A stretch of 64,000 nt of DNA, from assembly GCA_020466095.1 (NCBI GenBank), contig CM035807.1:53162752-53226751 (forward strand), in the 5' to 3' direction. Of this stretch, positions 19,020-30,762 are shown piece after piece. Made by a program: the position numbers and the translations under genes. Origin of the DNA: Chlorops oryzae (taxonomy: Eukaryota; Arthropoda; Insecta; Diptera; Chloropidae). The notes under the pieces are model-generated. The model did not search any database. It had not been told where the DNA came from and saw only the letters and a program-made list of their open reading frames with translations. The stretch's first letter is position 1. Each line of letters begins with the position of its first letter.

Positions 19020-22000
19020 GTTATAGCCGAAGTATTTTTGCTCCACCCTAGTGGAACATAAGGCTCTGGACCATGATAGTCCCGGCTCGAGCCCTGCCTA
19101 GCAAGGTCGTCTGTCCTTTAATTTTGGTCGAAACCAGAGTGTCCTTTAACCCACATGAGTGTTACTTCATTGCTAGAAGCGCACTAACGTAGTTTGGTAG
19201 CACACTCATGTACCAGATTGTTGTGTGTGGTCATTTGTTCCATGCTCTTGATCACCGCCTGATTGTCAAGCCCAATCAGAATACGACTCTAGTGTGCCCG
19301 TCTCTCAAGCAGGTGGTCCAGTGCACGTATGACCGCTAAAAGTCCCGGCCCCCGATCTGCCGTCCATTAGTGAACCATCCGTGAAGAAACAAATGTCATG
19401 CCGTCTGCACTCACCCTGCAGACGGTCGTCGTCTATGAGCGTTCTGTGTGACTTTGCGGTCAGACTGACACTTCTCATAGTATCCATTGGCATTTGCGTT
19501 TCCTTGATTTCGTTGTGGAAGATGTCAAGTATCTTACGGTGTCCACGCGCATCGCCGTACCTTTTCCAAGTGGAATTGCGGTACATGCGAACCGCCGTTA
19601 ATGCTGCCGTTTTCATTATAAATAAATCCAACGGAAGCAGTCCCAGCATTGCTTCAAGCGCCGCTGTTGGTGTGGTGCGCATTGCGCCCGTAACTCCAAC
19701 ACATGCTAGCCTCTGAACCCTGTCTAGCCTCGCTTTAACTGTCTTTTGTGTGGCTTTCCACCACCACACTACAGATGCGTAGGTTATGACAGGTCTTATC
19801 ATTATCGTGTAGATCCAGTGTACTGATTTTGGGGTTATTACCCAACGCAATCCGCACATTCTTCTACACTGAAATAGAGCCCTTTTTGCCTTTTGGATCT
19901 TATACTCCACGTGTTGATTCCAGGTCAGTTTTGTATCTAGGATCACTCCTAAGTACTTAACCGACCCCGACACGGGAATATTCGATCCGAAGAGCTGAAA
20001 TGGCTCGAGTAGAAGACCTTTTTTCTTTGTGCTTAAACTGCGGTAACTGTGAGGTCTTGTTCTCTATACCATTGTTCAACGTGTTTGAGAGCACCTCTCA
20101 TCACGTCTCTAATGGTGCTTAGGAACTTACCACTCACCATCAAAGCCTTTTGAGTCAAGCTTGTGTAGTAGGGAGTCAATTGTTATGTTCCATAGAGTCG
20201 GTGATAGAACACCTCCCTGTGGACATCCTCTCACTACCCTACCCCTTAGCTTGTGTCGTCCGTTTTGTAAGTTCACTGCTCTCTGCCTTAGCATGAAGTC
20301 CACCCACTTGATAACAATTGGGTTAACCCCTCGCTTTTGGAGTGCACCGCTCAACTTACCGAAGCCTATCTTGTCGAAGGCACCCTCAATGTCCATGGTT
20401 AGAGCCATTGATATGCCACCGGAATTTAGCTCCTTTTCTGCCGTCCTTACTACTTCGTGCAAGGCGGTTTCGGTAGATCTTCAAGCCCTGTACCCATGCT
20501 GGCATCTACTCAGAGGACATGCTGTGAGAGCTGTATCCTCCAGATGAGCAGCCATCACCTTTTCCATAGCTTTCAGCATGAAAGACGTGGAGCTGATAGG
20601 TCTGAAAGATTTCGCAACAGTGCAGTCCTTTTTTCCAGGTTTTGGAAGGAATGTCACTTTTGACTCCCTCCAAGCCCTTGGAACATACCCAATAGCCAGG
20701 CAAGTCCTGAATATTTCCGTCAATCTATCCGCAAGTAGGTTACCTCCCCATTGCAGAAGAGCATTAAATATTCCGTCCGGCCCCGGCGACTTGAAGGGTG
20801 CGAATGCTGATAAGGCACTCTGCACCGCACTCGTTGTCACGATCCTTTCGGCTTCCGATTTGTCCCCACTGTTTGCCCCCTTTTTTGGAGACTCCCAGTG
20901 GTCATCCGATCGGAAGCTTCCAGGAAAATGAGTCTCCATGAGAATATTTAGTGACTCTCCAATCGACTCTGTCATAGCTCCATCCTTTTTCTGGATTAAA
21001 CCAAGTCTAGAGATCGGATCTTTGGTTACCATGTTCTGCAATCTTTCTGCTTCAGTGGTATTATTTATGCTCGAGCAGAAATCCCGCCACGTTTCCCTTT
21101 TACGGTTACGCTACGCTTTCTTGAACTCTTGCTTTTTCGCCTTGTACATATCCCATGATGCGGAATCCTTCCTCCTCATGTATCTGTTGAAGGCCTTTCT
21201 TGTCCCCTTCTTCATGGCTTCAAGCTCCCTATTCCACCACAGGACAGAGTTCTTTTCAGCTATGATGCTCTGGGGACAAGCTTTCCAGGAGGTTTTGAGT
21301 TTCCTCCGCGGTAACTGTAGCAGTAGTTCCCGTAACTCTGACACATATTTGCTATGGTCTGTGTTGTTGGGTATCCTTGCAAATCTGTTACTGCCTGTGT
21401 GGAAAGAGTACCTCAAATCGAATGGCTCGATGATCGGACATTGTTGTCCAATCTGCGACCCGCCAGTTTTTAACTCTCCGGCATAGCATCGTTGTGAAGG
21501 ATTATATCAATCACTTCCGCCTTTCGTGCGTCTACGAAGATCGGTTGTGTTCCCCTATTTGCAATTGTGAGATTGCACTTAACAACAAATTCGAGGAGAG
21601 ACTCTCCTCTGTTGTTATGGTTGCTGCTACCCCACACTGTATTGTGTGAGTTTGCGTCGCAACCCATGATGAGCTCCAGTTCCCTATTGCTGCAGTACTC
21701 TGTCAGTCTCATCATCTCCTGGCTAGGAGGTAAGTCTGCAGAGTCTTACGGCAGGTATACTGAAGCTATCAAAAACGACCTTTTGTCCTCACCCACCCTT
21801 ACCACGGTAAGGTCTGGTGATCCCAGCTGCGGAATTAAGATACATGGTATCCCTTTCCTGGCTAAGATACAGGTCCTTTTCTTCCCTAGTGTTGCCGAAT
21901 GAAACAGCGTCGCGGCTGATGTCCCGAGTCCCCTAATCATGTCTTTCACGATCCGGGGTTCTTGAATCAGCATTATGTCCAGCTTTTCTTCATCGAAATG

Positions 22001-22159
22001 TCGCAGCGCCATTGCTGATGCTGCTCTACTTTGATGAAAATTCAGCTGTCCAACTCTGAGGACTTTCTGGTACGAGACCACCCACCGCCCAAACGGTCTG
22101 CCTTGTCTAGGTAGACCCATTAGCCCCGTACCAGAGACGGTGTCACCCTCAGTGATCAT
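19020..22159 (-). pseudogene. ORF2 of the LOA-type element: endonuclease, RT and RNase H in broken frames
   Basis: Pieces in order on the minus strand: endonuclease (22159-21470, with QLNFHQSRAA and CDANSHN), a linker (21416-21111), RT part 1 (21041-20481, SPGPDGI, FRPIS), RT part 2 (20462-20127, MDIEGAFD, GCPQGGVLSP), a thumb region (19973-19600), and RNase H (19600-19040, FFTDGS, LDNQAV, HSGFDQN). At least five frame changes are needed. The RT catalytic aspartate pair is missing: the sequence jumps from LDSKGFDG to STIRDVM, so the YADD core is deleted near 20125. The protein cannot be active. Confidence 0.85.
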
Positions 22160-22163
22160 CCCT

Positions 22164-23540
22164 TCAGAACTTCACCTTGGCTTGATCGAGTCCGCAGTTG
22201 AGTTTCCCCCCTGCGAGCTTGATAGCCTCGGCGTCTTCTGTAGGGACCCACACCGTGAGCATGATTCCCTCTTTCGCCTGATCGCCAAATTTGGTGAATT
22301 TCGACACCCTCCATTTGGAGGTGTCTTTCACACAATTATTCTGGCGTTCTAGCCTGACGAGAATATTCTGTTTGCATACGCACGGGTCGTAGACAAGAAT
22401 GAATATTCTCCTCTCATCACGCAGCACTGACAGTTGATCGATCGTCAGTTTAGCTCCAGGCCATAGTCCTGTCAGCTTCCCTGTCGTCTCAATCAGCCAT
22501 CTCTTGGTGTGTTGATTCTTGCACCTAAGTACAATGAATCCGCTCTCCAAGCGTGCATTGCCGATGAACCCTATATCACCTCCGTTCTCGAGGGATTCTA
22601 CGGCGCACAACAGAGCCGCCTTAAAAGCGTTCAGATGTGCCTCCGTGAGCGGTCCCTCGATTCCGAGATCGGTGATGCCCATAACAAGGTCCTTATCTGC
22701 TACTTGAGCGTAAGAGCCTTTTTTCTTGGCAGGGCCAGTTGGGTTCGCCACATCCCGAGCATTTGCCTTACGCTTTTGAGCGCACTTGCTGGTGCTGGGT
22801 TGCGGCTCACCGGCTCTGGGCGCAGATTCAGCGCCGCTAGCGACCCTTGTAGGTTGTCCACTGCGCGAATCTTTCGGCTTGGTTTGGTTGCCAGCCTTGT
22901 TCGGCTGTCCGCCAACCTTGCCTTTACGTCCAGTTTTGGGTCGGCTAGAGGTAACAGAGCTTGCTGGCAGTCTTCCCTTACCGCCGGCTCCCGTCACAAC
23001 CTTAACAGCCGGGTGGATACGCCATTGCTGGTGGTCCGCCTGGTTGTCCCAGTGTGGCGGGATCCGTCAACCTCGGACTAACCGCCAACGCCCGCTGTTC
23101 TATAGCGCGCCCTTCTTGGGGTGTCATCCCTTTGGGAGTCGAGCTGCCTGAAGGGACACTGGGACTGGCACCCCTGGGTCTCTTCGTCTGCTGTTCCTCC
23201 TCTAAGGTTGACTCCCCGTGTGTGAGCTCGCTTAGCCGACTGGCTAAGTGCTCAACTGCCTCTTTAGGGGCCTTTTTCCTTGCCCTTCTCCGCTTCTGCT
23301 TCTCCCTCTTTTTCAGAGAGATGCTAGTAGCAGAAGAGGGCAAGTTGTGGTCGACGTCTCGGTTCCTTGCGGAGCCTCGATGTCTACTGGTGTGGTTATC
23401 AGCTCGGCGCCTTGCGGTGCCTCATTGTCCACCTCACCTTGAGATCCGCCTCTCGGATGATCGTGCCCCTTCTCGGCGAAATGTTGTTCAGATTCCACCG
23501 GTCCAGGGACTTTGGCGTTGCCGCCCTTGTGTGGTTTAAT
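22164..23540 (-). pseudogene. ORF1 of the LOA-type element
   Basis: Three open pieces (23498-23313, 23343-23002, 22997-22164) form one ORF1 with frame breaks near 23340 and 23000. The N-terminal part is Lys/Arg- and Ser/Pro-rich. The last 180 residues form the globular region usual for LOA-type ORF1 (LNAFKAAL...GNARLESGFIVLRC...W, then V-LERQN). It ends 5 nt before the ORF2 frame opens, a typical junction. Role: RNA-binding coat protein, inferred from family. Confidence 0.7.
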
Positions 23541-24091
23541 TGTTTGCTCAATTATGTTCCCACGAGTAACGAAGAAATTAGGTCGGTCCGAACAGAGCTT
23601 CGTAATATCCCGACAAGGCTAGATTAAAACAGGAGGGCGCCAGGTATCCTAAGTAGGCTACTAGAGCTGTTCTACCCCACAGCCAAGCTGAAGCGCAGCT
23701 ACCTCAGCTTAGGGGGTTTGTTTGGTCCAAGATTCATGCTTGCACGCAGTGCGTGACCATACAAGCAAGCTTTCTCTCCATGCACAAGCATAGAACTCAT
23801 ACACACTTCCTTACATGTCCCAAGGTGTTTTTCTTCACCCCCGCGCGGCTACCAGGCGCCAAATGATCAACCAGAGACATCACCTAGTTGATCATCAGGC
23901 AGTTGGCCTTTTACGATAACCGAACTTCCTTTTGCAAGGCGGGCCAACTTGGCTGGACCTCAGCTGATGTGCGTAAACACCAGCCTACTCCCTGAAATGT
24001 TCAGACTTAGCCAACTAGCCGGATTTCAGTCGCCTCTTACGACAGGCATGCCTTACCCCGGGATAATTCTGTACCCATCACCGGAGGGCAA
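23541..24091 (-). other. 5' UTR of the LOA-type element
   Basis: GC-richer non-coding stretch between the 12-bp target duplication and ORF1. No ORF of note. Confidence 0.55.
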
Positions 24092-24169
24092 GTGTGGGGT
24101 ATAAAAAACGAACAGCAGGCAGTGCTGATCGGTGTGCATCGATATGGTAATATAACTAAGAGAAAAAGA

Positions 24170-24475
24170 AGCCCTTCCGGACAAATTACACTAGGGCCAA
24201 ACTCAACAAAACGGAAACTCTTTCTTCCCAGAAAAAAAATTAACGGCTAATCGTTTAGCCGTTCTAGCTGAAAATGTGAGTGAAAATTCCGAAACACAGC
24301 CAGAGAAAAAAAAACTTAAATCGCCGCAAATCTACTTGCGCGAGCGTAGCTCTAGTTCACTTGTTGCCAAACTAGCTAGTTTGTTAGGAACTAACAACTT
24401 GCATGTTGTTCCCTTAACAAATGGTTACATTGTGATAAATTCGAAAGGACTCAATTTGTGTAAGGCTGAATAAAA
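24170..24475 (+). pseudogene. jockey-type ORF1 fragment
   Basis: The frame open from about 24236 to 24473 reads NRLAVLAENVSE... then SPQIYLRERSSSSLVAKL and a VVPLTNG segment. This is the pre-knuckle domain of jockey/BS ORF1 Gag-like proteins. The upstream part (SGQITLGP..., about 24177-24235) is shifted by an A-run. The fragment ends where the BEL/Pao LTR seems to begin. No zinc knuckles remain. Confidence 0.6.
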
Positions 24476-24499
24476 GAAACAACCGGATTGAGCTGTGTT

Positions 24500-25694
24500 C
24501 AGACGGCAACTGAAGTCACTCTTTATTTAATTTATTTCGAAGATTTAAAGTTTACTTCATTAGAAAGAGGAAATTGTCTTCGACACCTAGCACTTACTTC
24601 TACTGTTTACATATTATTTTTTAAATAAAATGCTAAGTGCGGTGGTCATAGAAACGAGCCGTTGACAAGGAGCATTAAAACGGTAATTGCGTTTGATACT
24701 TAGGGCCAATATTACCAAGCATATTTAAAAAAATTCTAAAAATAAAATCTGATTTTCATTTTCACCACAGAAATTTTGAAAATATTTTTAAAAAAATTTT
24801 AAACTACCTCAGGTCGTTTAAGTTTTTTTTTTAAGATATGGTAACAGCTCTGTTTTGGGCGGTAGAAAAACACCTGATTACGTTCATTCTAAAATTTTAC
24901 GGAAAAAATCTGCGCAAAACGAAACAAGCAAAGCTTTAAATGTATGGATTCGGATTACAGCGATATGAGACTGATGAAAAATCGCGCGCACACGGCTCCA
25001 TGCTCTAAAATAATACTTCAATCATTCGTGAATTTGACTGACTACCCTGACAGTGGAGCGTGTTGCCACATTTTGCTATACTTAAAAAAGTTGCAAATTG
25101 AAAATGAAATTTAAAATAAAAAATTTTTTAATTTAATTTTAAAATTTTTTTAAATATGTTTGGTAATATTGGCCCTTAGTCAGCATATTTTTGGACTTAA
25201 AGCTTTGCTTACAATTTGAGCTACTGTAAAGCACCGTCTCTGCGGCCACTACACCTTCCCCCTTTCGAAATGATGCGGTCAATAAAACATCTTCGACAGG
25301 ATCATTTGCTTGTTATTCGAGCTTTAATATCAAATTAATATTATTAATCAATCAATAAAAGGTGTTCAATCTAACGTTCAATAGTAATCAATTCCTTTCT
25401 CTTTGTTAGACAGTGTAACTAATAATGCATTTTCATTTTGTCATACAGTGTAACTATTCATTTCTATTTCATTTTGCATCTCTTTTGAACACAAAACCGT
25501 AAATTGATAAAGTCTCTCAGTTCTCCTGAGAAAACAAATAAATTGACTTGCAAAGTCAGTCGTCAATGTCATGTCAAGAACACTGATCGTTGATTTTTAT
25601 TGATTGTGAATTTCGGTTCAAACCAAAACTGAACATTCCCTGTTTCGAACCACAGGAAAGTTAAACGGTAATTTCTAAATTTTGCGTTTCAACA
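24500..25694 (+). repeat. 5' LTR of the truncated BEL/Pao element
   Basis: The right end (...TTTCAACA) is fixed by the PBS that follows. The left end is a guess near a TGTGTTCAGACGG start; no second LTR is available to verify. About 470 bp of it is a Harbinger-type MITE. Confidence 0.4.
24703..25175. mobile_element. PIF/Harbinger-type MITE, 473 bp
   Basis: Terminal inverted repeats begin GGGCCAATATTACCAAGC / reverse complement of the right end GGGCCAATATTACCAAAC. TTA is present on both sides (24700-24702, 25176-25178). A 3-bp TTA/TWA duplication with GGG-starting ends is typical of PIF/Harbinger (Tourist-like) MITEs. No transposase. Confidence 0.75.
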
Positions 25695-25697
25695 TTT

Positions 25698-25713
25698 TGG
25701 CGATCCTGCCAGG
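25698..25713 (+). other. PBS of the truncated BEL/Pao element
   Basis: TGGCGATCCTGCCAGG, identical to the PBS region of the complete BEL/Pao element at 42112, directly after the LTR. Confidence 0.75.
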
Positions 25714-26469
25714 AGACTACAATATCCTCCACAACATAAAGTTCCTGCTTAATAAATTCGGCAATTTATAATACTTTTGGAATCGCATAATTGCTTTCGG
25801 TTGACAAACCGTTATGCGTACAACAACAACATGAAGCTACAAATTTAAGACAAATTCCATCACATCGTATTGCATAGCAACATTCGTTGGCTGCAATCAA
25901 ATACAACAACAATTGTTTCGCAACAGACAGAGTGTTATTGTACATTCACATAACTCGCAACGGCTATCTGAATACCGGCGCGAAGAGCGTCTAGTCATAT
26001 TTAGAAAGCATCGGAATGATTCTCTTCGATTCAAGGCTTGAAGAGCGTCATCCACTGTTGCCAGCTTAGGGGAATCTCCCCTAAATTAGAAGACATTTCT
26101 TATCTTTAGTCGAGTACTAGCACAGAAAAGAAGTCAGAGAAAATTTAATGGGACCAAGTTTTTCAATTTAGAATATTTAAAAATTAAATTTTATTGAACT
26201 TTGGCCTTGTTATGAGACATTCAGGGGAATATTCCCCTAAAAATCCGGCAACAGTGGCGTCATCGTCGCTAGTCATCGTTCCAACTTGTTTACATTCGAG
26301 GGTTGAAGAGTGCATAGGTACTTAGACTTCGTTTCGCCCTGTCTCCGCAAAGGTCTGTGTTTGATTCTCTTAAACAAGCGCACTACGAATGGGACATTGA
26401 TCATATTAGTTTAGTTCAGCTTGTAACGCATAATGACAAGCAAAATTAAGTTCGCTATCGCTATTCGAG
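25714..26469 (+). other. BEL/Pao leader
   Basis: Non-coding leader between PBS and Gag; contains the hAT-type MITE at 26053. No other feature seen. Confidence 0.5.
26053..26256. mobile_element. hAT-type MITE, 204 bp, with 8-bp target duplication
   Basis: Inverted ends CACTGTTGCC...GGCAACAGTG flanked by GCGTCATC on both sides (26045-26052 and 26257-26264). Eight-bp duplications and CA(C/G)TG ends are typical of hAT. Each end also contains a small AGGGGAATATTCCCCT-like palindrome. Confidence 0.85.
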
Positions 26470-27861
26470 TTGAAGCAATTACGCGGTAATTCAAGGGCTT
26501 GTTTAACACGCACGAAAAATACAATTGAAAGCAATTTTAATTTGTCGCATATAGCATTGGAGTGCCGTGTCATCATGGTTGATGCGTACTACAAGCAATG
26601 CATGTACTATCAATCTCAGATTGAACGTTTAGATTCGAATGATGTCGGGCGCTCAGACATTGATGAAGCATATATTGCTGTTAAAACATTAACACTTAGT
26701 CGAATGCATGACTGCAAAAGTCCTAGTGCCTTGGATCAGTCAGTATTATTCCCTACAATGTCAAACCATCGTCTTTCGAATCTGAAATTGCCTCGATTTG
26801 ATGGGAAGTACTTAGCTTACAAAATCTTCATCAAAACGTTTAAGACTTTAGTTGACAATGAAAAAAGTATTTCCAAGATCGAGAAATTTAACCATTTGTT
26901 GACATGTTTGCATGGAGAGACGCTGGCTATAGTACAGGCATTTCAAGTAACGGAGTTGAACTACACTAAAGCACTTGATCGACTAATAGAAAGATATGAC
27001 GACGATGTACTTATATTTTTGGAGAACATTGTTGCCATTTTTGATGTAGAAAAGGCAAAAAAGGCAGATTCTAAAGATTTACGTCACATTGTTGATACGA
27101 TCTCGGCACTTTATAAATCGCTTCAATCGTTAGGATCACATGATAAAATATGCGATGCTGTTATGATTCACATCGCGCTTAGCAAGGTTGATTTACAAAC
27201 CAAGCAAAGGTGGAATGAGCATTTGGATTATTCGAAATTACCCTCATGGGTTCAATGTTGTGCTATGTTAGACAAACGATGCCAACAACTCGACGCAAAT
27301 AATCGTGGTACCACGCAGTCAACCGCATCAAACAATGAAAAATACACTACATCAAAAAGAGCAAAACAACATTCACTCACATCAAAAGCGGGTATGGATA
27401 CCGCGTGCAAGGCGTGCAACAAACGTGGCCACAACATCCATACATGTCAAGTTTTTCTTGCACTAGATGTGCAGCGACGTTTCGAAAAGCTTAAACAAGA
27501 ACAGTTGTGTATTAACTGCCTTCGGATTAACCACATGTTGTCCGAGTGTCCATCAAAGTTTTCATGTCGTGTGTGTAAACAACGTCATCACTCCCTGCTC
27601 CATCGAAATGAAGAAACTGTATCGCCAGTTGGCAATCTGTCAGAATCGACATCATCAAATTCGTCTGCAGGTGTTCATAAAACTCATCAAATGCGACAAA
27701 CATCTAACTCCAATAATGAAATTCTGGCTACCGAAATAATTCTTGTCGCGCATTCACATGGTAACTGGCAATTGACAGAAATTAAAAATAAACGTAAAAG
27801 GATGTCTCCTGAACACGACGATGGACGAAACCAACAGAATCGTGATACGGTTGCCATTTAA
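26470..27861 (+). pseudogene. Gag region of the truncated BEL/Pao element
   Basis: Open for 463 codons. It holds the BEL/Pao Gag core (LPRFDGKYLAYKIFIKTF, about residue 110) and two zinc-knuckle clusters (CKACNKRGHNIHTC, then CINCL...CRVCKQRHHSLLH, about 315-380). After ATEIILVAHSHGNWQ, where a protease should start, the sequence jumps to what would be the C-terminal linker. The protease active site and several hundred residues are missing. Confidence 0.85.
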
Positions 27862-28483
27862 AGGAAATCCAGGATATGTAGGCAATTCAAGAGACATCGC
27901 TTTACGACGTTTTTATTATCTCAAAAAAAGGTTGGAAAATTACCCAAATCTTAGATCAGAATATATCAAATTCATGTCAGAGAATGAGCAGCTGGGGCAT
28001 ATGTCTGAAGTGGTGAATCCAGATCTATCAACACCACACTATTTCGTACCGCATCATTGCGTCCTGAAGCCATCTAGTGAAACCACAAAATTGCGAGTGG
28101 TTTTTAATGCATCATGTCGCACGGCATCACAAGTGTCGCTGAACGATTTATTAATGGTAGGCCCTACCATTCAGCCTGATTTGCTTATAATACTGTTCCG
28201 TTTTCGTTGTCATTGCTATGGCGTGATGGCGGATATATTTAAAATGTATCGACAGGTAAATGTACATCCGGACGATCGTAGATTTCAATATATGTTATGG
28301 CGCACTTCGAAGCACGAACCAATATCTACCTACTGTCTTAACACCGTAACATATGGCACGTCTGCCGCTCCATTTCTAGCAATTCGTAGCGTCAAACTCG
28401 CAGCTGAAATGTTCCCGCTTTCCCACAACTTGGAAAAAACAATAATTTATGATGATTTCTACGTGGATGAGATGGTCACTTGA
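27821..28483 (+). pseudogene. RT fragment of the truncated BEL/Pao element
   Basis: 220 aa in a different frame, overlapping the Gag end by 41 nt. Reads IVIRLPFKG, LGHMSEV, the HHCVLKPSS block, LRVVFNAS, DIFKMYRQ, VTYGTSAAPF and ends at YVDEMVT. The catalytic YVDD is changed to YVDE, with a stop just after. Part of a BEL/Pao polyprotein that once continued into RNase H and integrase. Confidence 0.85.
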
Positions 28484-28502
28484 GGTGACACTTTGGAAAG
28501 TC

Positions 28503-29077
28503 TTATGTACCATCGGGTTTTTTCCGGGTATTTTCCCGAACCTCTTGAATACACCCGAAATTCGGGTTTTTCTTTTTTAATATTTTACAGCTGAAAAATA
28601 TTAGTTTTCTATCAAAAATTTCATTCCTGGCTTTTTGATACTTTTTAAACATCACTATCATAAATGGAAAACGGAAAGAACCTTTAGCACTTTTGGATGG
28701 AAACACAATAAGAAACGAAATCGATTAACTAAAGAAAGCGCACGAAAACTGACTTATCTCTCCTACAATTTTAAACTGTGCAAAGAAGTGTTGGATGGGC
28801 ACTCTGATGTTGATTAAAATGATGAACCCCCCGTCTTTTCGGACAGTTCCGATAGTCAGTAAAAACTTTTTCAATAAAAATACCGTCAAAAAAATTCATA
28901 AATTTTCGTAAATTCCGCTTTTATTAAAAAATTTTCAATTTATTAAGATTTTATCGCCAAATTAAATGACCAGTTGGAAAAAACCCAATTTACCGGCGAA
29001 AACACCCAATTTACCGAGTTTTTCGTCGGGAATTTACCCCAAAGATGAAAATACCCATTTTGGTACATCACTACCGA
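28503..29077 (+). mobile_element. hAT-like transposon remnant
   Basis: Contains the C-terminal dimerisation segment of a hAT transposase (28635-28817). Possible ends: TGTACCATCGGG at 28506 and, reversed, TAGTGATGTACC near 29075, both followed by GGGTATTTTC within 25 bp. The left end abuts the broken BEL/Pao RT. Boundaries are tentative. Confidence 0.45.
28635..28817 (+). pseudogene. hAT transposase C-terminal fragment
   Basis: About 50 residues reading ERTFSTFGWKHNKKRNRLTKE...KLTYLSYN, the conserved end of the hAT C-terminal dimerisation domain in insect hAT and related domesticated proteins. Nothing of the catalytic core remains. Confidence 0.6.
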
Positions 29078-29318
29078 TGGTTCTCTCGGAAATCTGTATG
29101 CTGCAGAGCCAAGTTGTCCAATCTCGTTGGGAAAGAAACTTTCGTTTTTCTGCTGGGCGAATCCTTCTTGAAATTTCGCAATGCTCGTTGAAGTGATTGT
29201 CCTTATTATGTTAAAAAGGGACTCAAGGACTCTGAATATTCTTATCAACTCTTTGTTATTTGTTTCTTATTTCGTCCACGGTATGTAGTCATGTCCACCC
29301 TCTTATTATTCTTGCTTT
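29078..29318. other. Unassigned sequence
   Basis: No gene or repeat recognised between the hAT remnant and the 57-bp tandem repeat. Confidence 0.4.
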
Positions 29319-29472
29319 TAATCAACCAAAGTCCACTTCGAGTTACTATTTGTTTATACAATCCAATTAAAGTCTTAATCGACCAAAGTCCACTTCCGGT
29401 TACTATTTGTTTAAACAATCCCATTAAAGTTTTAATCGACCAATATCCACTTCAAGTTTTTATTTACTAATA
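29319..29472. repeat. 57-bp tandem repeat interrupted by mariner
   Basis: Units start at 29319, 29376 and 29433 (TAATC(A/G)ACCAA...CCACTTC...TATTTGTTTA.ACAATCC.ATTAAAGT). The third unit is broken by mariner copy 2 and continues at 30763 (CAATCCAATT), which shows the pre-insertion sequence. Confidence 0.85.
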
Positions 29473-30762
29473 TTAGGTGTAGTAAAAAGAAATCCATTAT
29501 TTTTGCATTAAATTGAGGGCTTTATTTAAGATAGTTATAATGACCCGATTTAGGTCAAATATGCGCCGTTTTGTTCGATAACTTGTTGCCATTTTAAAGG
29601 TAATTTCATTATGCCTCTCTCATAGAAGCCCTCGTTCCTATTAGCAAAAAATTGAGACAGTCGAATTTCAGAAGCCTCTCTTGAAGCGAATGTTTCACGA
29701 GCAAAATTGTTCGCCATGGACAGGAACAGATGGTAATCACTTGGTGCCAGGTCCGGACTATAAGGTGGATGCAGAAGAACCTCCCAACCAAACTCCCGGA
29801 GCTTCTGGCGAGTCACTATCGATGTGTGTGGCCTGGCGTTGTCCTGATGGAACACAATTCCTCTCCTGTTGGCCAAAGCTGGCCGCTTAGGGGCGATTGC
29901 TTCCTTCAGACGGTCCAATTGTTGACAGTAGAGTTCCGAGTTAAGAGTTTTGCCGTATGGGAGCAGCTCATAGTAGATAATTCCCTGCCAATCCCACCAA
30001 ACACACAGCAAAACCTTTCCTGGCCGTCAATCCTGGCTTGGCCACCGTTTCCGCCGGTTCACCGTGTTTCGACCACAACCGTTTTCGCTTGCCGTTGTCG
30101 TAAGTGACCCACTTTTCATCACCAGTCACCAACCGCTTCAGAAATGGGTCGATTTTGTTGCGGTTCAGCAGCGATTCGCAGATGGAAATTCGGTCTGTGA
30201 GGTTTTTTTGCGTTAACTCGTGTGGCACCCATACATCGAGCTTCTTTGTGTATCCAGCCTTATTCAAATGGTTCCAAACGGTTTTTTTGTGCAATCTTTA
30301 GCTCTTTTGCAATCGAAACAGTGCTAACATGACGGTCGGACTCGATAATTTCCATGATTTTATCGACATTTTCGACAATTGGCCTTCCAGTGCGTGGTGC
30401 ATCCTTGACATCGAAGTTACCGGAACGGAATCGACGAAACCAAAATTGCGCATGATTGGCTGTTACAGTATCAGGTTCATAAACGCTATTCACATTTTCA
30501 GCCGCCTGGCTTGCGTTTTCTCCCTTATCGAAGAAAAACTGTAAAATGTAGCGAATTTTCTCTTTGCTGATGTCCATCTTTCACAAGCTCTCAAACAAAA
30601 CTGAATCAATCAATCAAAAAAGTGTCAAAAAAGCTTTTTTAGTAGGAACTGTCATCTTTCTAATGCCCCCTAGCGGAACACGATCGGACTTATACAACGC
30701 GAGATGCAGATAAATAACGCCATCTATTGGAAAAATAATGGATTTCTTTTTACTACACCTAA
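29473..30762 (-). mobile_element. mariner element, second copy, defective
   Basis: 1290 bp, same ends as copy 1, flanked by TA (29471-29472, 30763-30764). Two single-base insertions relative to copy 1 explain the length difference and the broken transposase. Confidence 0.97.
29550..30577 (-). pseudogene. mariner transposase with two frameshifts
   Basis: Same protein as at 7104-8129. It is broken by one extra T in the T-run near 30281-30287 (after IAQK) and one extra T near 30018 (after GLTARK). The three catalytic Asp residues are still present in the pieces. The sequence is only slightly diverged from copy 1, so both are from one recent family. Confidence 0.95.

Larger units (their letters stand above)
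15208..24091 (-). mobile_element. LOA-type non-LTR retrotransposon (ORF1, EN-RT-RNase H), decayed and split
   Basis: Flanked by a 12-bp target duplication GTGTGGGGTATA at 15196-15207 and 24092-24103. On the minus strand it starts near 24091 with a 5' UTR, then ORF1 (about 23540-22164), ORF2 (22159-15487) and a short 3' UTR with an ATTATTAT tail. A solo LTR (15911-19015) splits ORF2 near its C-terminal zinc region. A jockey-type RT with a C-terminal RNase H points to the LOA/Bilbo group. Multiple frameshifts and one deletion make it non-functional. Confidence 0.85.
24476..28503 (+). mobile_element. BEL/Pao retrotransposon, internally deleted and 3' truncated
   Basis: 5' LTR (start uncertain, ends 25694), PBS, leader, Gag, then directly the RT N-terminal half; protease and linker are deleted, and RNase H, integrase and the 3' LTR are absent. 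The sequence stops within the RT just after the YVDE catalytic motif, at the junction with a hAT-like remnant. Contains two MITEs. Confidence 0.8.

Noticed and set aside
28966..29196. 76-aa plus-strand frame after the hAT remnant as continuation of the BEL/Pao RT
   Set aside because: No RT or RNase H motif can be matched in this frame.
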